This document shows, in pieces, positions 30,875-43,328 of a stretch of DNA of 64,000 nucleotides. The stretch comes from Gammaproteobacteria bacterium (lineage in GTDB: Bacteria > Pseudomonadota > Gammaproteobacteria > Pseudomonadales > Pseudohongiellaceae): the NCBI GenBank assembly GCA_030654835.1, contig JAURWS010000021.1, forward strand, positions 1-64,000, read 5' to 3'. Below the pieces are notes generated by a model. It made no database searches, was not told where the DNA came from, and was given only the letters and a program-made list of their open reading frames with translations. Numbering within the stretch: the stretch's first letter is position 1; every line of letters starts with the position of its first letter. The position numbers and the translations under genes are program-made.

Positions 30875-30902
30875 TGTGGGAGCGGGCGGGCCCGCTCCCA
30901 CA
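30875..30902. repeat. 28-bp perfect inverted repeat (terminator or REP-like)
   Basis: TGTGGGAGCGGGC-GG-GCCCGCTCCCACA. Confidence 0.8.
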
Positions 30903-30988
30903 AGTGACTCCGCTCCTCTGTGCGCGGTAGCACACAGATATCGGCCGACCAATTCTCCAAGCTGGGACACTGCAGAAGCATATTGGCC

Positions 30989-33937
30989 ATGCTGTTGAGG
31001 TGTTCCTTGAAAACACGCTATTTCGTTGTCGTTTCCCTTGTCGGGGCGATCTTGCTTGTATTGTTGTTGCTGGGCATGTCGTTGTGGGGGTTGAACCAGC
31101 TGGAAGCTACTGCAGAATCCCGGGCACATACCCGCGACGTCATCAGGCTGGCAGATGGCCTGATGTCTGAACTGAAGGATGCGGAGACTGGCCAGCGAGG
31201 GTTCCTGCTGACTGGCGAGGACGTATATCTGGAACCCTATCTGGCAGCTCAGGTTGATATCACGCGGATGCTGCAGCAATTCGACCGGTCAGAGTCCGGG
31301 CGGTCTACCTATTCCCACATCAGGGAAGCTGGCGTCATGATTGACACCAAGATGAAGGAGTTTGCCAGCCTCATAGATATGCGTCGCCAAGGCGACATGG
31401 CTGGCCTGGTTGTACGCATGGGCAGTGCTGATGGCAGGCAACTGATGGACGCGATCCGCGCCACAATGTTCGCTTTCAACATCGAAGAAGAGGCCACGCT
31501 GGCAACGCAGGAAATCGAGTTCCAGACGAACATGACTCGCCTGCTTGCCTCTATCGTTGGCGTCGGTGTTTTCATCCTTGCGCTTGCGCTCGCGTTCGTC
31601 TATCTGATGTATCGCGATTCACAGCAGCAGTTACAAAACCGGATCAATCTTGAGACTCGCCACTTGCTCGATCGCCTCCAACTGCAAAATGTTGAACTGG
31701 CCAACGCCAGGGATGTTGCAGACAAGGCCAATCTGGCCAAATCGGATTTCCTGTCCAACATGAGCCACGAAATCCGCACACCAATGAACGCCATCATCGG
31801 CATGTCACACCTCGTTCTCGGCACTGAACTTACGCTGCGGCAGCGCGAATATGTCAAGAAGATTCAGGGCGCCAGTCGCCACCTGCTCAGCATCATCAAC
31901 GACATTCTCGATTTTTCGAAAATAGAGGCCGATAAACTCACCATCGAGCACACCGATTTCGAGTTTGCCAAGGTGATCGACAACGTGGCGAACCTGATCG
32001 CGGAGAAAGCCACTGCCAAGGGTCTGGAACTGGTGTTCGACATCGACAAGGATCTGCCATCGCGGCTGGTCGGCGACCCGTTGCGCCTGGGGCAGATTCT
32101 GATCAATTACGCCAACAATGCGGTAAAGTTTACGCAGCAAGGGGAGATCGACATTTCTGTTCGCGTCAAGGAACAGACTGACCAGGACGTGCTCATTCTC
32201 TGCACCGTTCACGACACCGGCATCGGCCTGGATGCGGTGCAGATCGGCAAGCTGTTCAAGAAATTTTCTCAGGCAGACAGCTCCACCACTCGTGAATTCG
32301 GGGGCACCGGCCTCGGCCTTGTCATTGCGAAGAAGCTGGCGGGATTGATGGGCGGAGAAGTCGGTGTGGAAAGTACGCCCGGCAAGGGAAGCGATTTCTG
32401 GTTCACCGCCCGCTTGAGCAAGAGCACTGTGCGCGAGCGCAAACTGGTGCTCTCCCGCGACCTGCAAGGCAAACGCGTCCTCGTGGTCGACGACAATGAC
32501 AGTGCACGACTTGTCATGAGGGAAATGCTGAGCACTATGGGCTTCGAGGTCGATCTCGTCGAATCCGGCGCAAGTGCCATCTCTGAAGTAAGCCGCGCAG
32601 ACGCGCAGGGAAAACCCTATGTCATCGTCTTCCTCGACTGGCGCATGCCAGGCATGGATGGCAACGAGACTGCCGCTCGGCTGAAAGCGTTGCCACTTGC
32701 CCAGGCTCCCCATTTGATGATGGTCACTGCTTACGGCCGCGAGGAGGTTATCAAGGGAGCCGAGCATTCAGGCATCGAGGACGTGCTCGTGAAACCGGTC
32801 AGCCCATCGATGCTCTACGATTGTGTCGTCCGCGTGTTGGGCGGGGCCGACGACGGGGAGCGTTCAGCCTCAGACGCACCCTCGGCCACTCTCACCCAAC
32901 TGGCCACCATCAAGGGTGCCAGAGTCCTCGTGGTGGAAGACAACGACCTCAATCAGGAAGTGGCATGTGAATTATTGCGGGAGGCCGGGTTGGTTGTCGA
33001 TCTCGCCGGCAACGGCCAGATTGCGGTAGACAAGGTCAAGGCCGTGCACTACGACCTGGTGCTGATGGACATGCAAATGCCAGTCATGGACGGAGAGACG
33101 GCGACGCGCATCATCCGCAAGGACCCACGCTTCAAGGATCTGCCGGTGGTAGCGATGACAGCCAACGCCATGCAGGGTGACCGCGAGCGCTGCCTGGCCT
33201 CGGGTATGAACGATCATGTACCCAAACCGATCGAACCCGAGGACTTGTGGAAAGCGTTGCTGAAGTGGATCAAGACCCAAGGCATTGAGGCCTCGGTTGA
33301 GCAAGAGCCAATGGACCAGGTGATGGAGGATCCAGTGCTGCCCACAAGTATTGAAGGGCTGGACATGGTCAACGGCCTGCGGCGCGTGCTTGGCAAGAAG
33401 GCGCTGTACCTCTCAATGCTGCGCAGGTTTTGCGCTGGCCAAAAGGCCGCTGCAAATGCAATAGCAAAGGCCCTTGATGCGCAAGACTGGGGACTTGCCG
33501 AGCGGCTTGCTCATACACTGAAAAGTGTTGCAGGCAACATCGGCGCTGGCAGTTTGCAGCAAGCGGCAGCACAGCTGGAGGCAGCAATCGTGCAGCAATC
33601 TGCGCGCACTGCCCTTGATATAAAACTGCGAGAACTGGCAGTGCTGCTTGGGTATTTCATTGCAGAACTGGAGGAAAAACTTCCACACGAACTGGAGTCG
33701 GCGTCGGTTGCAGTGGATTCTCAGGTGCTCAAGACTATCTGTGCCGAACTCGATGCCCTGTTGGCCGACGATGACGCGCATGCAGGTGAGATACTTGAAG
33801 TCAATTCAGCCATGCTGAAAGCAGCCTATCCAGACCATTATCGCGAGCTGGAAGCCGGCATCCTGGCCTACGATTTCAGGGCGGCACTGGCAGCGTTGCG
33901 CACTGCTGTCAACGGAGCGCCCCTACACCATGAATGA
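30989..33937 (+). CDS. Hybrid sensor histidine kinase (CHASE3, HisKA, HATPase, two REC, Hpt)
   Basis: [57 protein letters not shown]; two receiver domains ([24 protein letters not shown]); Hpt HTLKS. Confidence 0.92.
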   Translation: MLLRCSLKTRYFVVVSLVGAILLVLLLLGMSLWGLNQLEATAESRAHTRDVIRLADGLMSELKDAETGQRGFLLTGEDVYLEPYLAAQVDITRMLQQFDRSESGRSTYSHIREAGVMIDTKMKEFASLIDMRRQGDMAGLVVRMGSADGRQLMDAIRATMFAFNIEEEATLATQEIEFQTNMTRLLASIVGVGVFILALALAFVYLMYRDSQQQLQNRINLETRHLLDRLQLQNVELANARDVADKANLAKSDFLSNMSHEIRTPMNAIIGMSHLVLGTELTLRQREYVKKIQGASRHLLSIINDILDFSKIEADKLTIEHTDFEFAKVIDNVANLIAEKATAKGLELVFDIDKDLPSRLVGDPLRLGQILINYANNAVKFTQQGEIDISVRVKEQTDQDVLILCTVHDTGIGLDAVQIGKLFKKFSQADSSTTREFGGTGLGLVIAKKLAGLMGGEVGVESTPGKGSDFWFTARLSKSTVRERKLVLSRDLQGKRVLVVDDNDSARLVMREMLSTMGFEVDLVESGASAISEVSRADAQGKPYVIVFLDWRMPGMDGNETAARLKALPLAQAPHLMMVTAYGREEVIKGAEHSGIEDVLVKPVSPSMLYDCVVRVLGGADDGERSASDAPSATLTQLATIKGARVLVVEDNDLNQEVACELLREAGLVVDLAGNGQIAVDKVKAVHYDLVLMDMQMPVMDGETATRIIRKDPRFKDLPVVAMTANAMQGDRERCLASGMNDHVPKPIEPEDLWKALLKWIKTQGIEASVEQEPMDQVMEDPVLPTSIEGLDMVNGLRRVLGKKALYLSMLRRFCAGQKAAANAIAKALDAQDWGLAERLAHTLKSVAGNIGAGSLQQAAAQLEAAIVQQSARTALDIKLRELAVLLGYFIAELEEKLPHELESASVAVDSQVLKTICAELDALLADDDAHAGEILEVNSAMLKAAYPDHYRELEAGILAYDFRAALAALRTAVNGAPLHHE

Positions 33938-35069
33938 ATACCTCGAAGCAACAGTCGGCCCGCTGGAAAGGGCCACGGTACTGGTAGTCGACGACACCCC
34001 GGACAACCTGTCCTTGATGAACGGCCTGCTCCGCGAACACTACAAGGTGAAGATTGCCAACTCGGGGGAAAACGCCCTCAGGATCGCCGCAGCGATTCCA
34101 CCGCCACAGCTTATTCTGCTGGATATCATGATGCCGTTGATGGACGGCTACGAAGTATGCCAGCGACTCAAGCGGGACCCGCGCACGATGCATATCCCGG
34201 TAATTTTCCTGACTGCGAAGGATCAGGTAGAGGCAGAAGAGAAAGGCCTGGCGCTCGGAGCAGTCGACTACATCACCAAGCCGGTCAGTCCCCCTATCGT
34301 CCTGGCGCGCGTGAAGACCCACCTCGCACTCCAGGCGGTCGACAATTTCCTGCGTGACCAGAATGAGTTCCTCGAAACCGAAGTGGCCCGACGAACGCGG
34401 GAGGTTGCGGCAATCCAGGACGTGACGATCCTGGCAATGGCGTCAATGGCTGAGACGCGTGACACGGAAACTGGGAACCACATTCGCCGCACCCAGTTCT
34501 ACGTCAAGGCCCTCGCGGAACGCCTGCGCAGGCACCCGCGTTTCGCGTGGTACCTCACCGATGCCAACATCAACATCCTCTTCAAATCGGCACCCTTACA
34601 CGATATCGGCAAGGTGGGCATACCGGATCGTATTCTGCTCAAGCCCGGTCGTTTGGACCCAGAGGAGTTCGAGATCATGAAGACCCATACGACGCTCGGG
34701 CACGATGCCATCGCGCACGCCGAAACTGCACTTGGGACCAGTGTCGAGTTTCTGTCCTGTGCCAAGTCCATCGCACTTTCCCATCAGGAGAAATGGGATG
34801 GCAGCGGCTATCCGCAAGGTCTGGTCGGCGATGCCATCCCGATTGCAGCGCGCCTTATGGCGCTTGCCGATGTCTACGATGCCCTGATAAGCCGTCGCGT
34901 GTACAAGGAAGCCATGGTGCACGAGAAGGCCATGCAGATTATTGTCGAAGGCCGCGGCTCGCATTTTGACCCGGACATAGTCGATGCTTTTGTCGTGATC
35001 CATGAAGAATTCCGCAGCATCGCTGATAGATTCTCGGATGCGGTCAGTCATCCTCAGGCGTTGAAATGA
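33930..35069 (+). CDS. Response regulator with HD-GYP phosphodiesterase domain
   Basis: [42 protein letters not shown]-like [15 protein letters not shown]. Confidence 0.92.
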   Translation: MNEYLEATVGPLERATVLVVDDTPDNLSLMNGLLREHYKVKIANSGENALRIAAAIPPPQLILLDIMMPLMDGYEVCQRLKRDPRTMHIPVIFLTAKDQVEAEEKGLALGAVDYITKPVSPPIVLARVKTHLALQAVDNFLRDQNEFLETEVARRTREVAAIQDVTILAMASMAETRDTETGNHIRRTQFYVKALAERLRRHPRFAWYLTDANINILFKSAPLHDIGKVGIPDRILLKPGRLDPEEFEIMKTHTTLGHDAIAHAETALGTSVEFLSCAKSIALSHQEKWDGSGYPQGLVGDAIPIAARLMALADVYDALISRRVYKEAMVHEKAMQIIVEGRGSHFDPDIVDAFVVIHEEFRSIADRFSDAVSHPQALK

Positions 35070-36258
35070 GGGTGGAAGTCCCATCAAGGAGCTTTTTAAC
35101 GCGCTGCGCCAGCCACTGGCAGCCGATGTGTTCCTGCTCCAGCCGTAGTCCCGTGCGAATGCGGTTATCGCGCAGATCGTCGTAGAGGTCCCTCTCTTCG
35201 GAAGTCAGTCTATGCAAGTCTGCCACCAAGGGCTTGTCTTCGAGCCCCCAGACGAGGGCATGTGCATCAAGGGTTTCTCTGTCCATCAAAAACGAATCCA
35301 CGTGAACGAAGTAGCCACGCAGTTGATCCAGGATGCCAAAGCCATGGGTATCGATATCGCCCCAGTAATGGATTGAACAGTTTTTCAGCCAATGGCTGCA
35401 TCCCAAGGCATCCCAGCCGTAGCCCGCACCAAAAATAACGATGGCATCAGGAACCTGCAGAAATGCGAGAAAGTTGGTCTCGTTCTCGGTGATGAATACA
35501 TGCTTCACGTCGAGCCTCAAGCGACTGAAACTGTCGGCATCCAGTGTCACGTCGGGGCATTCCGAGCCAGGTATAGCCCGCATCGCAGGATCAAGTACAC
35601 GAAAACGAATGCGCGTTGGTTTTTCTAGAAAGCCATAGCGGGCGGCAAACTGGCTGGTGCCGGTTTTGCTGTGATCCACAGCATCGGCAGGTAATACCAA
35701 ATCGAACAACTCGGCCAACACACTGCGATGCGCCTCGATGAATTTGCTGTGCACTCCAGGTAAATCAACCTGTCGCAAGTGAATGGCAGGGCGAGGGTGC
35801 GCGACAAGCCATGCCACAACTGCCAGCAATCGGGGCCACTCAGCGGATAGTTCCAACGCCTGCAGGGGGCGCTTTTCCAGCCAGGACAGCAAAGCGGGGT
35901 GTGTTTGCCGGGTGGCGGAAACCTGGGCCGAAAAGCGCTCCCATTCTCGGCGCTTGCCCAACCAGGTCAACGCATCCTCCATGGTCTCGATCCACACACT
36001 GGTCGGCAGTTTTTGCGCCCCCTGGACGCGATGTCGAACTTCCTGCCACTCAACACGCACTGAATCTGCGGCCGTCAATTCAGCAGCCCAAGCGCGAACG
36101 TCGTTAAAGCGATCCGTGATATCCGCTGAACCTGGGGACTTGAGCGACAGGCGCAAAGGAAAACGCGCATTGCCCGTCACCGCGTCTCGCAGCAGTTCAC
36201 CACGCTCCCACAACCGCGTTAATTGCGCTTTCAACTCCTTCGGGTTGGTCCACGTCAC
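35044..36258 (-). CDS. jetD: Wadjet system protein JetD (DUF3322/DUF2220, Toprim-like)
   Basis: [47 protein letters not shown]. Confidence 0.88.
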   Translation of the reverse strand: MTWTNPKELKAQLTRLWERGELLRDAVTGNARFPLRLSLKSPGSADITDRFNDVRAWAAELTAADSVRVEWQEVRHRVQGAQKLPTSVWIETMEDALTWLGKRREWERFSAQVSATRQTHPALLSWLEKRPLQALELSAEWPRLLAVVAWLVAHPRPAIHLRQVDLPGVHSKFIEAHRSVLAELFDLVLPADAVDHSKTGTSQFAARYGFLEKPTRIRFRVLDPAMRAIPGSECPDVTLDADSFSRLRLDVKHVFITENETNFLAFLQVPDAIVIFGAGYGWDALGCSHWLKNCSIHYWGDIDTHGFGILDQLRGYFVHVDSFLMDRETLDAHALVWGLEDKPLVADLHRLTSEERDLYDDLRDNRIRTGLRLEQEHIGCQWLAQRVKKLLDGTSTLISTPEDD

Positions 36259-39200
36259 TCCGCCAACTCCTGTGCCGCGTGGACTGGCGCCAATGCCTTC
36301 TGCGCCCGGTATTCCTCAATGGAAAGATTGCGCAGTTTGGAGGCTCGACCGCCCTCGTTATGCACGAAGCCCACACTGGAGACATAGGGCTCGATGATGT
36401 GTATTTTTTGCAGTGGCGTCACTATGAGCAATTGCAGGTTGAGCTGCCGGAATAGTTTCAAACCATATTGTGCCGACTCATCCGAGCCGCGCCCGAAGGC
36501 CTCGTCGATAACCACGAAGCGGAACGAGCGCGAGCGCACAGCACCCCATTCCAGCCCGAATTGATAGGCCAGGCTGGCGGCGAGGATAGTGTAGGCCAGC
36601 TTCTCTTTCTGCCCACCCGACTTGCCGCCGGAATCGGAGTAATGTTCGTGCTCGCTGTTGTCTTCTCGCCAACGTTCGCTGGCGGCGAACAGGAACCAGT
36701 TGCGCACATCCGTGACTTTGGCCGTCCAGCGGCGATCCTGTTCAGATAATCCCTCGCGCCCCCGGAAGCGATCGATGATGGCCTTGACCTGCAAGAACTT
36801 GGCTTCGGAGTACTGGGCATCTTCCGAACCACCAACCGAGCCTGCCAGCGCGCCTTCGGTGCACGTGCGCAGTTCCTGCTGAAAGTCGCGGATCTCGGCA
36901 TCGGGGCTGGTCTGCGATTCCAGCACGATGTAGCGTCCGGGGTTGTAGTCGATCTCACCCAGAGACTTGTTGATGTGTGCTATACGCTCCTTGATGGTTT
37001 CGCGCTCACGGGCCAGTTGGGCATTGAAGTTGGCGATTTCGTTGATCGTGTTGACGTTGAGCAGTTCTTTGAACCGCGCGACAAAGCGCGGCAGGTCGTC
37101 GCGGTTCAACTGCGTCAGCAGGTTTTCGTACTCAACGGCTGCCTCGAGGCTGGCATCGATCTCGGCAGTCTCAAGCTTGAATGCTTCCTTGAAAGACGCC
37201 ATGGCCTTGATGATCTTTGCCGCCAAATCACGAATCTTTCGATCCACAGCATCGATTTTGTCTTGTAGCCAGCCGCGCACGTCCTGCTCGCGGTTATCGC
37301 AAGATTCCACGGTCAGCTGATGCTCGCCCAGCGCCTCGGCACGCATGGATTCGAGAGTCGATGCCAGAGCAGTGTCGATGACCGCGTCTTGAATCAGCGT
37401 TTCGATTTGTTGACGAAGCTCTTGCGCGTCTGAGCGGCGTTGTTCCACCTTGGCCCGTTTCTCACGCGCACCTTGCAGCTCTGTCTCTGTTTCCTTCTGC
37501 GCCGTTTGCAATGCACGCAGGTTTTCATTCAGCTGTTTAAGGACGTCCGACGCCGACTCCAGCCGACTCCGCTCATTCAGTAGTTGCGCAATCTCGGTAG
37601 CGACGCTGGCCCAATCCAGTTCATCGAACACCGTGAACTCTTCAAGGCGGGTCAACGCATCGAGACGGCTCGTGAGCCCGCCGCGCTCCTTCTGAATGTC
37701 ACTGAGCTGGCTGCCGACATCGCCCAGCCGAGTTTCAAGCTGGCGGCGCTTGGCCTCCAAAGTTGCGATCTTGGCGTTATTGCTCCAGCCCAGTACATAA
37801 CGGCTGCGGTCATCGATGTGGTGGCGGTCGTCTTTTTCGTGTCGGCCACTCGGGTCTTTGATCTGGCCAGCACGGGTAATCGCACGCGTCTCGCGGCGGA
37901 ACTGTTCTTGCGTGGCGCAGCAGGCCACGTCGAAACGATGTGCGAGTTCGCGCTCCAGCCAGTCGTAATGGGGGGAGTTTGGCTTGACGGCCAGCTTGTG
38001 GATCAGGGAATCGCGGTGCAGATCAGGTAGCTCTGCGGCCTTGCGTGTTCGCACATGGAAGTACACCAAGCGACTGCGCAGATGGGCTCCATCCACCCAT
38101 TCGGCCACGGCCTTGTAATGGGTGTCAGGCACCAGCAACGCCAGCCCGAAGCCTCGCAACAAGCGTTCGGCTGCGCCTTCCCAGTCACGCTCTTCGTCGC
38201 GCACCTGGATCAACTCGCCGGCGAAGGGCATCTCATCCGCGTTCAGACCCAACGCTGCACACATCGCAGCACGAATCTGGATCTGCTGGTCATCAATGTT
38301 GCTGCGACGACGCTTGAGGCTGTCGATTTCAGCAGTTTGCTGATCGTGTTCCAGCATGCCTTGGCGTAACGTCACGCCGTGCTCGGTGAGCGCGTTCTGC
38401 AAATCGGCATCGCGATTGCGCGCTTCTTCTCGCCAGCTTTGATACTTGCCACGCTGTGCGGCGAAGGTGGCGGCATTGGCAGCCGCTGGCTCTCCCAGCA
38501 CGGTGGCCAACTCCCCGTAGCGACCGGCCTTGGTTTTGCGCGCATCCCGCACCTGTTCTTTCTTGCGAATCTCGGCAGCAAGACGCTCCAGTCGGTCGCC
38601 GCCGTTGTCATTGATAGCCTGCTTCAGCTCGTCAACTTGCAGGCCTTGCGTCTCATGGATCACGTCGAGTTTTTGCACCTGAGCATCCATGCGCTGCCAT
38701 TCTTCCGCCAGCAAGCCCAGCCGCTTGTCGATCAGGCCAAGCTTCAAGCCCGCGAAGTGGGACCGCAGACTTTCACGGCAACTGCGTAAACCTTCGACCT
38801 CGGTCACCAATGCGCTGTGGCGGCCGCAGTCGGCAATCAAGGGCGTGAGCAATTCAACCTGCTGCTGGGTTTTCAGCACCGCCTGATGGGCGCGGTTGAG
38901 ATCGTCGAAGTGTCCGATCAAGGCCTGAAGACGAGGACCAACCTCGAATGGTTCGAGCATATGATTGCGCACAAAGTCGGTCAGGTTGCCCACTGACTTC
39001 ATCGAAACCGTCTGGTGAAACAGCTCTAGTGCCTGATCGTTCTCAATGCCAAAACGGCGGCGGAACCAAGCGGCATAGGGTGGAAAGCTGTCATGCAGCT
39101 CGGCACCCAGCCCGCGCAGCTTCTTGCGCAGTTGGGCTATGTCCGAACCGAAATGGGCGAAGTCAGAAGCAATCGATAGCCCGCGCTCCGCCCCTAGAAA

Positions 39201-39680
39201 GAATCGTGCCGGCTGCCCCTGCGCTTCCTTCATCCAGAACACCTGGGCCAGCGTCACTGTCTGGTCGTAGCCTGCGTTGTGGAACACGCCCAGGATGACG
39301 GAGTAACTGTTCTGGTCGCGCAAGCTAACCGGCTTGGCCGCTCCCGTCACTTCGTTGCGCTCGGATTTGTAATGCCCAAGCACGTAGGAACGCAGCGTTC
39401 GTTCCTTGCTGTCCGCCCCCGCCGCCTTGTTGTAGGCGATCCGGTTGGCAGGTACCAGCAACGTGGTGATGGCATCTACCAGAGTGGACTTGCCCGAGCC
39501 GATATCGCCCGTGAGCAGGCCATTCTTGCCATCGAGTTGCAGCGTCCACACACGGCTGTCGAAGGTGCCCCAGTTGAACACCTCCAGACGGTTCAGGCGA
39601 AAGCCGGACAGTGTGTCATCTGCACAGAAGTCCAACCCCATTGATTGCGGGTCATGCATGGCCTGCCTCCTCACTGGCAT
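36255..39680 (-). CDS. jetC: Wadjet system SMC-like ATPase JetC
   Basis: [21 protein letters not shown] Walker A; long coiled coil; [24 protein letters not shown] signature; [15 protein letters not shown] Walker B. Confidence 0.92.
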   Translation of the reverse strand: MPVRRQAMHDPQSMGLDFCADDTLSGFRLNRLEVFNWGTFDSRVWTLQLDGKNGLLTGDIGSGKSTLVDAITTLLVPANRIAYNKAAGADSKERTLRSYVLGHYKSERNEVTGAAKPVSLRDQNSYSVILGVFHNAGYDQTVTLAQVFWMKEAQGQPARFFLGAERGLSIASDFAHFGSDIAQLRKKLRGLGAELHDSFPPYAAWFRRRFGIENDQALELFHQTVSMKSVGNLTDFVRNHMLEPFEVGPRLQALIGHFDDLNRAHQAVLKTQQQVELLTPLIADCGRHSALVTEVEGLRSCRESLRSHFAGLKLGLIDKRLGLLAEEWQRMDAQVQKLDVIHETQGLQVDELKQAINDNGGDRLERLAAEIRKKEQVRDARKTKAGRYGELATVLGEPAAANAATFAAQRGKYQSWREEARNRDADLQNALTEHGVTLRQGMLEHDQQTAEIDSLKRRRSNIDDQQIQIRAAMCAALGLNADEMPFAGELIQVRDEERDWEGAAERLLRGFGLALLVPDTHYKAVAEWVDGAHLRSRLVYFHVRTRKAAELPDLHRDSLIHKLAVKPNSPHYDWLERELAHRFDVACCATQEQFRRETRAITRAGQIKDPSGRHEKDDRHHIDDRSRYVLGWSNNAKIATLEAKRRQLETRLGDVGSQLSDIQKERGGLTSRLDALTRLEEFTVFDELDWASVATEIAQLLNERSRLESASDVLKQLNENLRALQTAQKETETELQGAREKRAKVEQRRSDAQELRQQIETLIQDAVIDTALASTLESMRAEALGEHQLTVESCDNREQDVRGWLQDKIDAVDRKIRDLAAKIIKAMASFKEAFKLETAEIDASLEAAVEYENLLTQLNRDDLPRFVARFKELLNVNTINEIANFNAQLARERETIKERIAHINKSLGEIDYNPGRYIVLESQTSPDAEIRDFQQELRTCTEGALAGSVGGSEDAQYSEAKFLQVKAIIDRFRGREGLSEQDRRWTAKVTDVRNWFLFAASERWREDNSEHEHYSDSGGKSGGQKEKLAYTILAASLAYQFGLEWGAVRSRSFRFVVIDEAFGRGSDESAQYGLKLFRQLNLQLLIVTPLQKIHIIEPYVSSVGFVHNEGGRASKLRNLSIEEYRAQKALAPVHAAQELAE

Positions 39681-40329
39681 TCGTCGCGCCAGTCAGTTGT
39701 GACTGGTAAATGGCCAGCCGCATATCGAATTCAGCCAGCCATTGGGCATCGACAAAGGCCTTCAGAATGCGCCGCACCTCATAACTTGCGGTACCAGTGG
39801 ATGCGCCACTGGGAGGTTTGAGTTTCTGCAGGTACCCCAGCTCGGTCACCTTGTTGATTGTGGTCTCGATCTGGTCGATCAACTTGGCTTCGTTCGGGCC
39901 ACTGGGCAGAAACACCCGCACCAGCTCCACGATGTCGTCGCGGGAGAGCACCAGCCGCGTGTCGCCGCCACCGGCGTCGAATTCGGCCAGCTTCTTGCGC
40001 AACAAGGCGAGCAACAAACTCACCGCGAAGGACAAAGGTCGGCGCGCCACCAGACGCGGCAAACGGGGTGCCGGATCGTCGTCGGCGGGCTCCGGCCTGC
40101 TCTTGAGAAAGGCATAGCCTTCTGCCTCATCCAGCACCAGATCAAGATTCAGCACGGCTACGTAGTCACGCACCCGGGCCTGCAGGTTCAGCAGCGCCGC
40201 CCATTGGCGTTCGTCATCATCACGGTACTGCACGCTTTTAAGCAGGCCGATCAGCAGCACCGACAAATCGGCGGCCGGTGCCACCATTGGGTGCGCCGCA
40301 GGTATTGCGTGAGAGAATTCTTCTTCCAT
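39652..40329 (-). CDS. jetB: Wadjet system protein JetB (DUF4194, kleisin-accessory-like)
   Basis: Position between JetA and JetC; DUF4194-like sequence. Confidence 0.85.
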   Translation of the reverse strand: MEEEFSHAIPAAHPMVAPAADLSVLLIGLLKSVQYRDDDERQWAALLNLQARVRDYVAVLNLDLVLDEAEGYAFLKSRPEPADDDPAPRLPRLVARRPLSFAVSLLLALLRKKLAEFDAGGGDTRLVLSRDDIVELVRVFLPSGPNEAKLIDQIETTINKVTELGYLQKLKPPSGASTGTASYEVRRILKAFVDAQWLAEFDMRLAIYQSQLTGATNASEEAGHA

Positions 40330-40337
40330 CCTTTGCC

Positions 40338-41822
40338 TCAGCTCTTGTTCTTGTCCAATGCATGAAAACCATGCATAAAAATCACGCGTGGCAGTCGTGC
40401 GCGGCGGGTGATTGCCTGACCGTCGGTAGACAACGCCTGCCAGCGGATGGGCTCGGGCGTGTCCTCATCCACCACGGTGCTGAAAGTCTCACTGCCCAGG
40501 TGCAGATAGGCTACCAACTCGGCCAGCCCTTGTTGCAAAGGCTGGTTGAGTACCAGTTCGTTCAGGGTGATCTGCGCCCGGTTCTGCAGGGCATGGCGGA
40601 TGTGGCGGGTCAGGCGAGCCTTGTCGACCACTACCTGATCGAACAGCGCAGAGGGGTCAATATCCTCATCGCCCGCCTGCAAGGTCAGGTCAGCAATCAC
40701 CGGCCTGATGGCCGGGGTGAACAAGGGGCGCTCCATTGCCAATTCGACATCGGCGCAAGCTTCGGCCATGTCCATCACATTGCCAACAGGCGGAGCATTC
40801 CGCAGGGCCAGCGCCTTGCTCTCGATGCCATGCAGGATGTCCATGATGCGGCGGTTTTCCAGCCAGGCCTGGTCATCAAGGAAGCGGCGTAACTGCTGCG
40901 ACAAAGCGGCGACTGTGCGCTGGGTGTGCTCGCCAGCTTCCATCCAGTCGTAGTGCACGCGGCGTGTACGGCTGTCGGGTTTCAAATCCGTCACCGCAGG
41001 CAGTGCCAGCACGCGATCCAGCAGTTCGGTCAATTCCTCCTGCCGACGGCTGGAGAGCAGGAATTCCCAGAATGCGCGGAAGCTCTTGCCCTGATCGGAA
41101 TCGGCAATCGCATCGCGCTCGCCCATGATGTCTTCCAGCAGCGCACCCTTGCTGCCTTCCCATAGCGCAATGCGTTCACGCACGCGCCGGTCGAGCTGGC
41201 GGAAGTTGTGTTCCACTTCACGGAAGTCGGTTAGCAACTCGCGCGCGCCCTGCACGAACTGTTGGAAGCGGTCCTTCAACGCAGTGTCATCCAACAGTGG
41301 GACATCGCCGGCCAGCACTCGCGCGATCTCGGTGTCGATGTCATCGCGCTTCTTCTGCAGTTCCGCGATGCGCTTGGCCGGGTCGGCCTCGCTGCCCTCG
41401 CTCATCTGCTTAAGCAGGTCGAACAGCGTGAGCAAGCGCGACTCGGTGCCGACGAACTGCCGCTCGGACAATTGCGCCAGCCAGGCGATAGCCTTTTCGG
41501 TGGCGGGCGTTAAATCGAACTGCGCCTCGTCCGTGCCCGGGCGGTAGAACTTGCGCAGCCAGCCCTTGTCGGGCTCAGCCCAGTCGTTAAGGTATTCCAG
41601 CGCAGGCCTGGGAAAGGCGGTTTCGCCCAGGTGCAGGCGCAGGGCATACAGCTCATCTTCCAGTACCTCCGTCAAATCCGCCGCCGCCATCACGCGGACA
41701 TTAGGAACGACAAACACCCGGTGCAGAAAACTCGCCACCAATGGAGCATGGTCTGAACGCAACAAACGCCATGCCGGGTGGTGGGTGCGCAGGGCGTCGA
41801 GGGTGGCGAAGTCGAGAGTCAT
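40338..41822 (-). CDS. jetA: Wadjet system protein JetA (DUF3375)
   Basis: LRTHHPAWRLLRSDHAPLVASFLHRVFV; DUF3375-like. Confidence 0.88.
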   Translation of the reverse strand: MTLDFATLDALRTHHPAWRLLRSDHAPLVASFLHRVFVVPNVRVMAAADLTEVLEDELYALRLHLGETAFPRPALEYLNDWAEPDKGWLRKFYRPGTDEAQFDLTPATEKAIAWLAQLSERQFVGTESRLLTLFDLLKQMSEGSEADPAKRIAELQKKRDDIDTEIARVLAGDVPLLDDTALKDRFQQFVQGARELLTDFREVEHNFRQLDRRVRERIALWEGSKGALLEDIMGERDAIADSDQGKSFRAFWEFLLSSRRQEELTELLDRVLALPAVTDLKPDSRTRRVHYDWMEAGEHTQRTVAALSQQLRRFLDDQAWLENRRIMDILHGIESKALALRNAPPVGNVMDMAEACADVELAMERPLFTPAIRPVIADLTLQAGDEDIDPSALFDQVVVDKARLTRHIRHALQNRAQITLNELVLNQPLQQGLAELVAYLHLGSETFSTVVDEDTPEPIRWQALSTDGQAITRRARLPRVIFMHGFHALDKNKS

Positions 41823-42115
41823 GGAGCTGAATCCGCTAAATCATGGAACACGGCAAACTGCTTTTTGACCTGTTCACGCAGCGTGTTGGTGTCAATAATA
41901 GAAATTTTTAGTTTCATAGCATGAGGTGGTAATCCCCCACATTTTCAAAGTGAGATCGTAGTAGAGTCAGGCCACCATGGCCACTCCATTTTTGTGTGTT
42001 TTGTACATGCCAATTCCTGGCCGTCGCGTTCGATCAGTGTTTGCATGATGCTATCCTCATGGTACGCAACGGAGCCAGTGCGTACCCTGACGCGCGCAAG
42101 AATGCGATATTCTTT

Positions 42116-42283
42116 TCAGGCGAGCTTGGCATAGTGCAAACTCCTTGAGGTTATCTCTGCAGTGTCGGCAGGGCAATTCTTGTTCATCACATCGGCGGCG
42201 CTGTAGCCCCGCATGCGCTTGGTGCCGACGTTGAAAATCTGAATGACACCCTTAGCATCGGTTGCAATACTCGAAAAGTTGAC
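42116..42283 (-). pseudogene. PAS-domain fragment of a sensor kinase
   Basis: VNFSSIATDAKGVIQIFNVGTKRMRGYSAADVMNKNCPAD then stop. Confidence 0.7.
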
Positions 42284-42600
42284 CTTTCAGTGATGAGACT
42301 TATTACAGAGTGTTCGTAATGCAGCACTATTTCGAAGATCCGTTCATGGGCGACCTGCGCCAATCCAGAACTGTGAGCGCCTGGATTGCAAACGAATGTT
42401 CTTGATTTCGAAGTCGACCCTCCATGATGCATCGCGCTTCAAAATTACCAACAGGGCAACCGCTATGAGTATATAGATCGTATCGATAATTCACTCTCCT
42501 CAGCCATAAAATCGCGGATTCGAACTCAATCTCATCCTGATTCCAATCCATCCGGGAGCACAGTGATGATCCTTTTCAAACGGTTAAATAGTAAGCCTCG

Positions 42601-42905
42601 TCAGCGATTCATATCATCTATCTACGCGGCGATATGCGCGCATCATGCACAGATGGGTTGAGCAGATCGGGTTGGGCACAACCTGTTACGGCACACACCA
42701 TGCGACGAACAAAGCCCACGCTGTTCTATAAACGCACGAAGAACCTGAGGGCGGTCCAGTTGCTACTTGGACATTCCAAGATTGAGAGCGCCGTGCGCTA
42801 TTTGGGTATCGACGTGGACGATGCCCTGAAGATGGCGCAACAGACTGAAGTTTGGGCATTGGGAAAAGAATTGCTGTCATCACTATGGCCGCACTCCAAA
42901 CCGCC
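42601..42905 (+). pseudogene. Frameshifted tyrosine recombinase/phage integrase remnant
   Basis: Frame 1 HLSTRRYARIMHRWVEQIGLGTTCYGTH, then shifted frame MRRTKPTLFYKRTKNLRAVQLLLGHSKIESAVRYLGIDVDDAL. Confidence 0.85.
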
Positions 42906-42950
42906 CAAAGAAGTGGTTGATGCCGGTAGCACTAGGTGTTACCATTTCGC

Positions 42951-43328
42951 ATGACTAAATCGTCCCCAAAAGCGGTTCGAGCCTTCAAGACGGCGTGGTT
43001 TGCCAAAGAAGCTCGCAAAGCGAAGATATCCGATGGGGATTTGTGTCGAGCCATTCAGCAAGTTATTCAAGGACTGGCTGATGATCTTGGTGGTGGGGTG
43101 TTCAAGAAGCGGCTAAACGACAACATGCACCGATCAATCATTCTGGCCAAGGCAGGTAAGCATTGGATATATGCCTACCTCTATGCCAAGAAGGACCGTG
43201 AGAACATCACGCCGAATGAATTGTCAGCATTCAAAAGATTGGCGAAAGACTATGCGAATGCCGGAGAAGACAAGATTGCCACACTGTTGAGAGATGAGGA
43301 ATTATTGGAGATCTGCCATGACAACTAA
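42951..43328 (+). CDS. RelE/ParE-superfamily toxin
   Basis: Small basic protein followed by overlapping HTH antitoxin; FKKRLNDNMHRSIILAKAGKHWIYAYLYAKKDRENI. Confidence 0.75.
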   Translation: MTKSSPKAVRAFKTAWFAKEARKAKISDGDLCRAIQQVIQGLADDLGGGVFKKRLNDNMHRSIILAKAGKHWIYAYLYAKKDRENITPNELSAFKRLAKDYANAGEDKIATLLRDEELLEICHDN

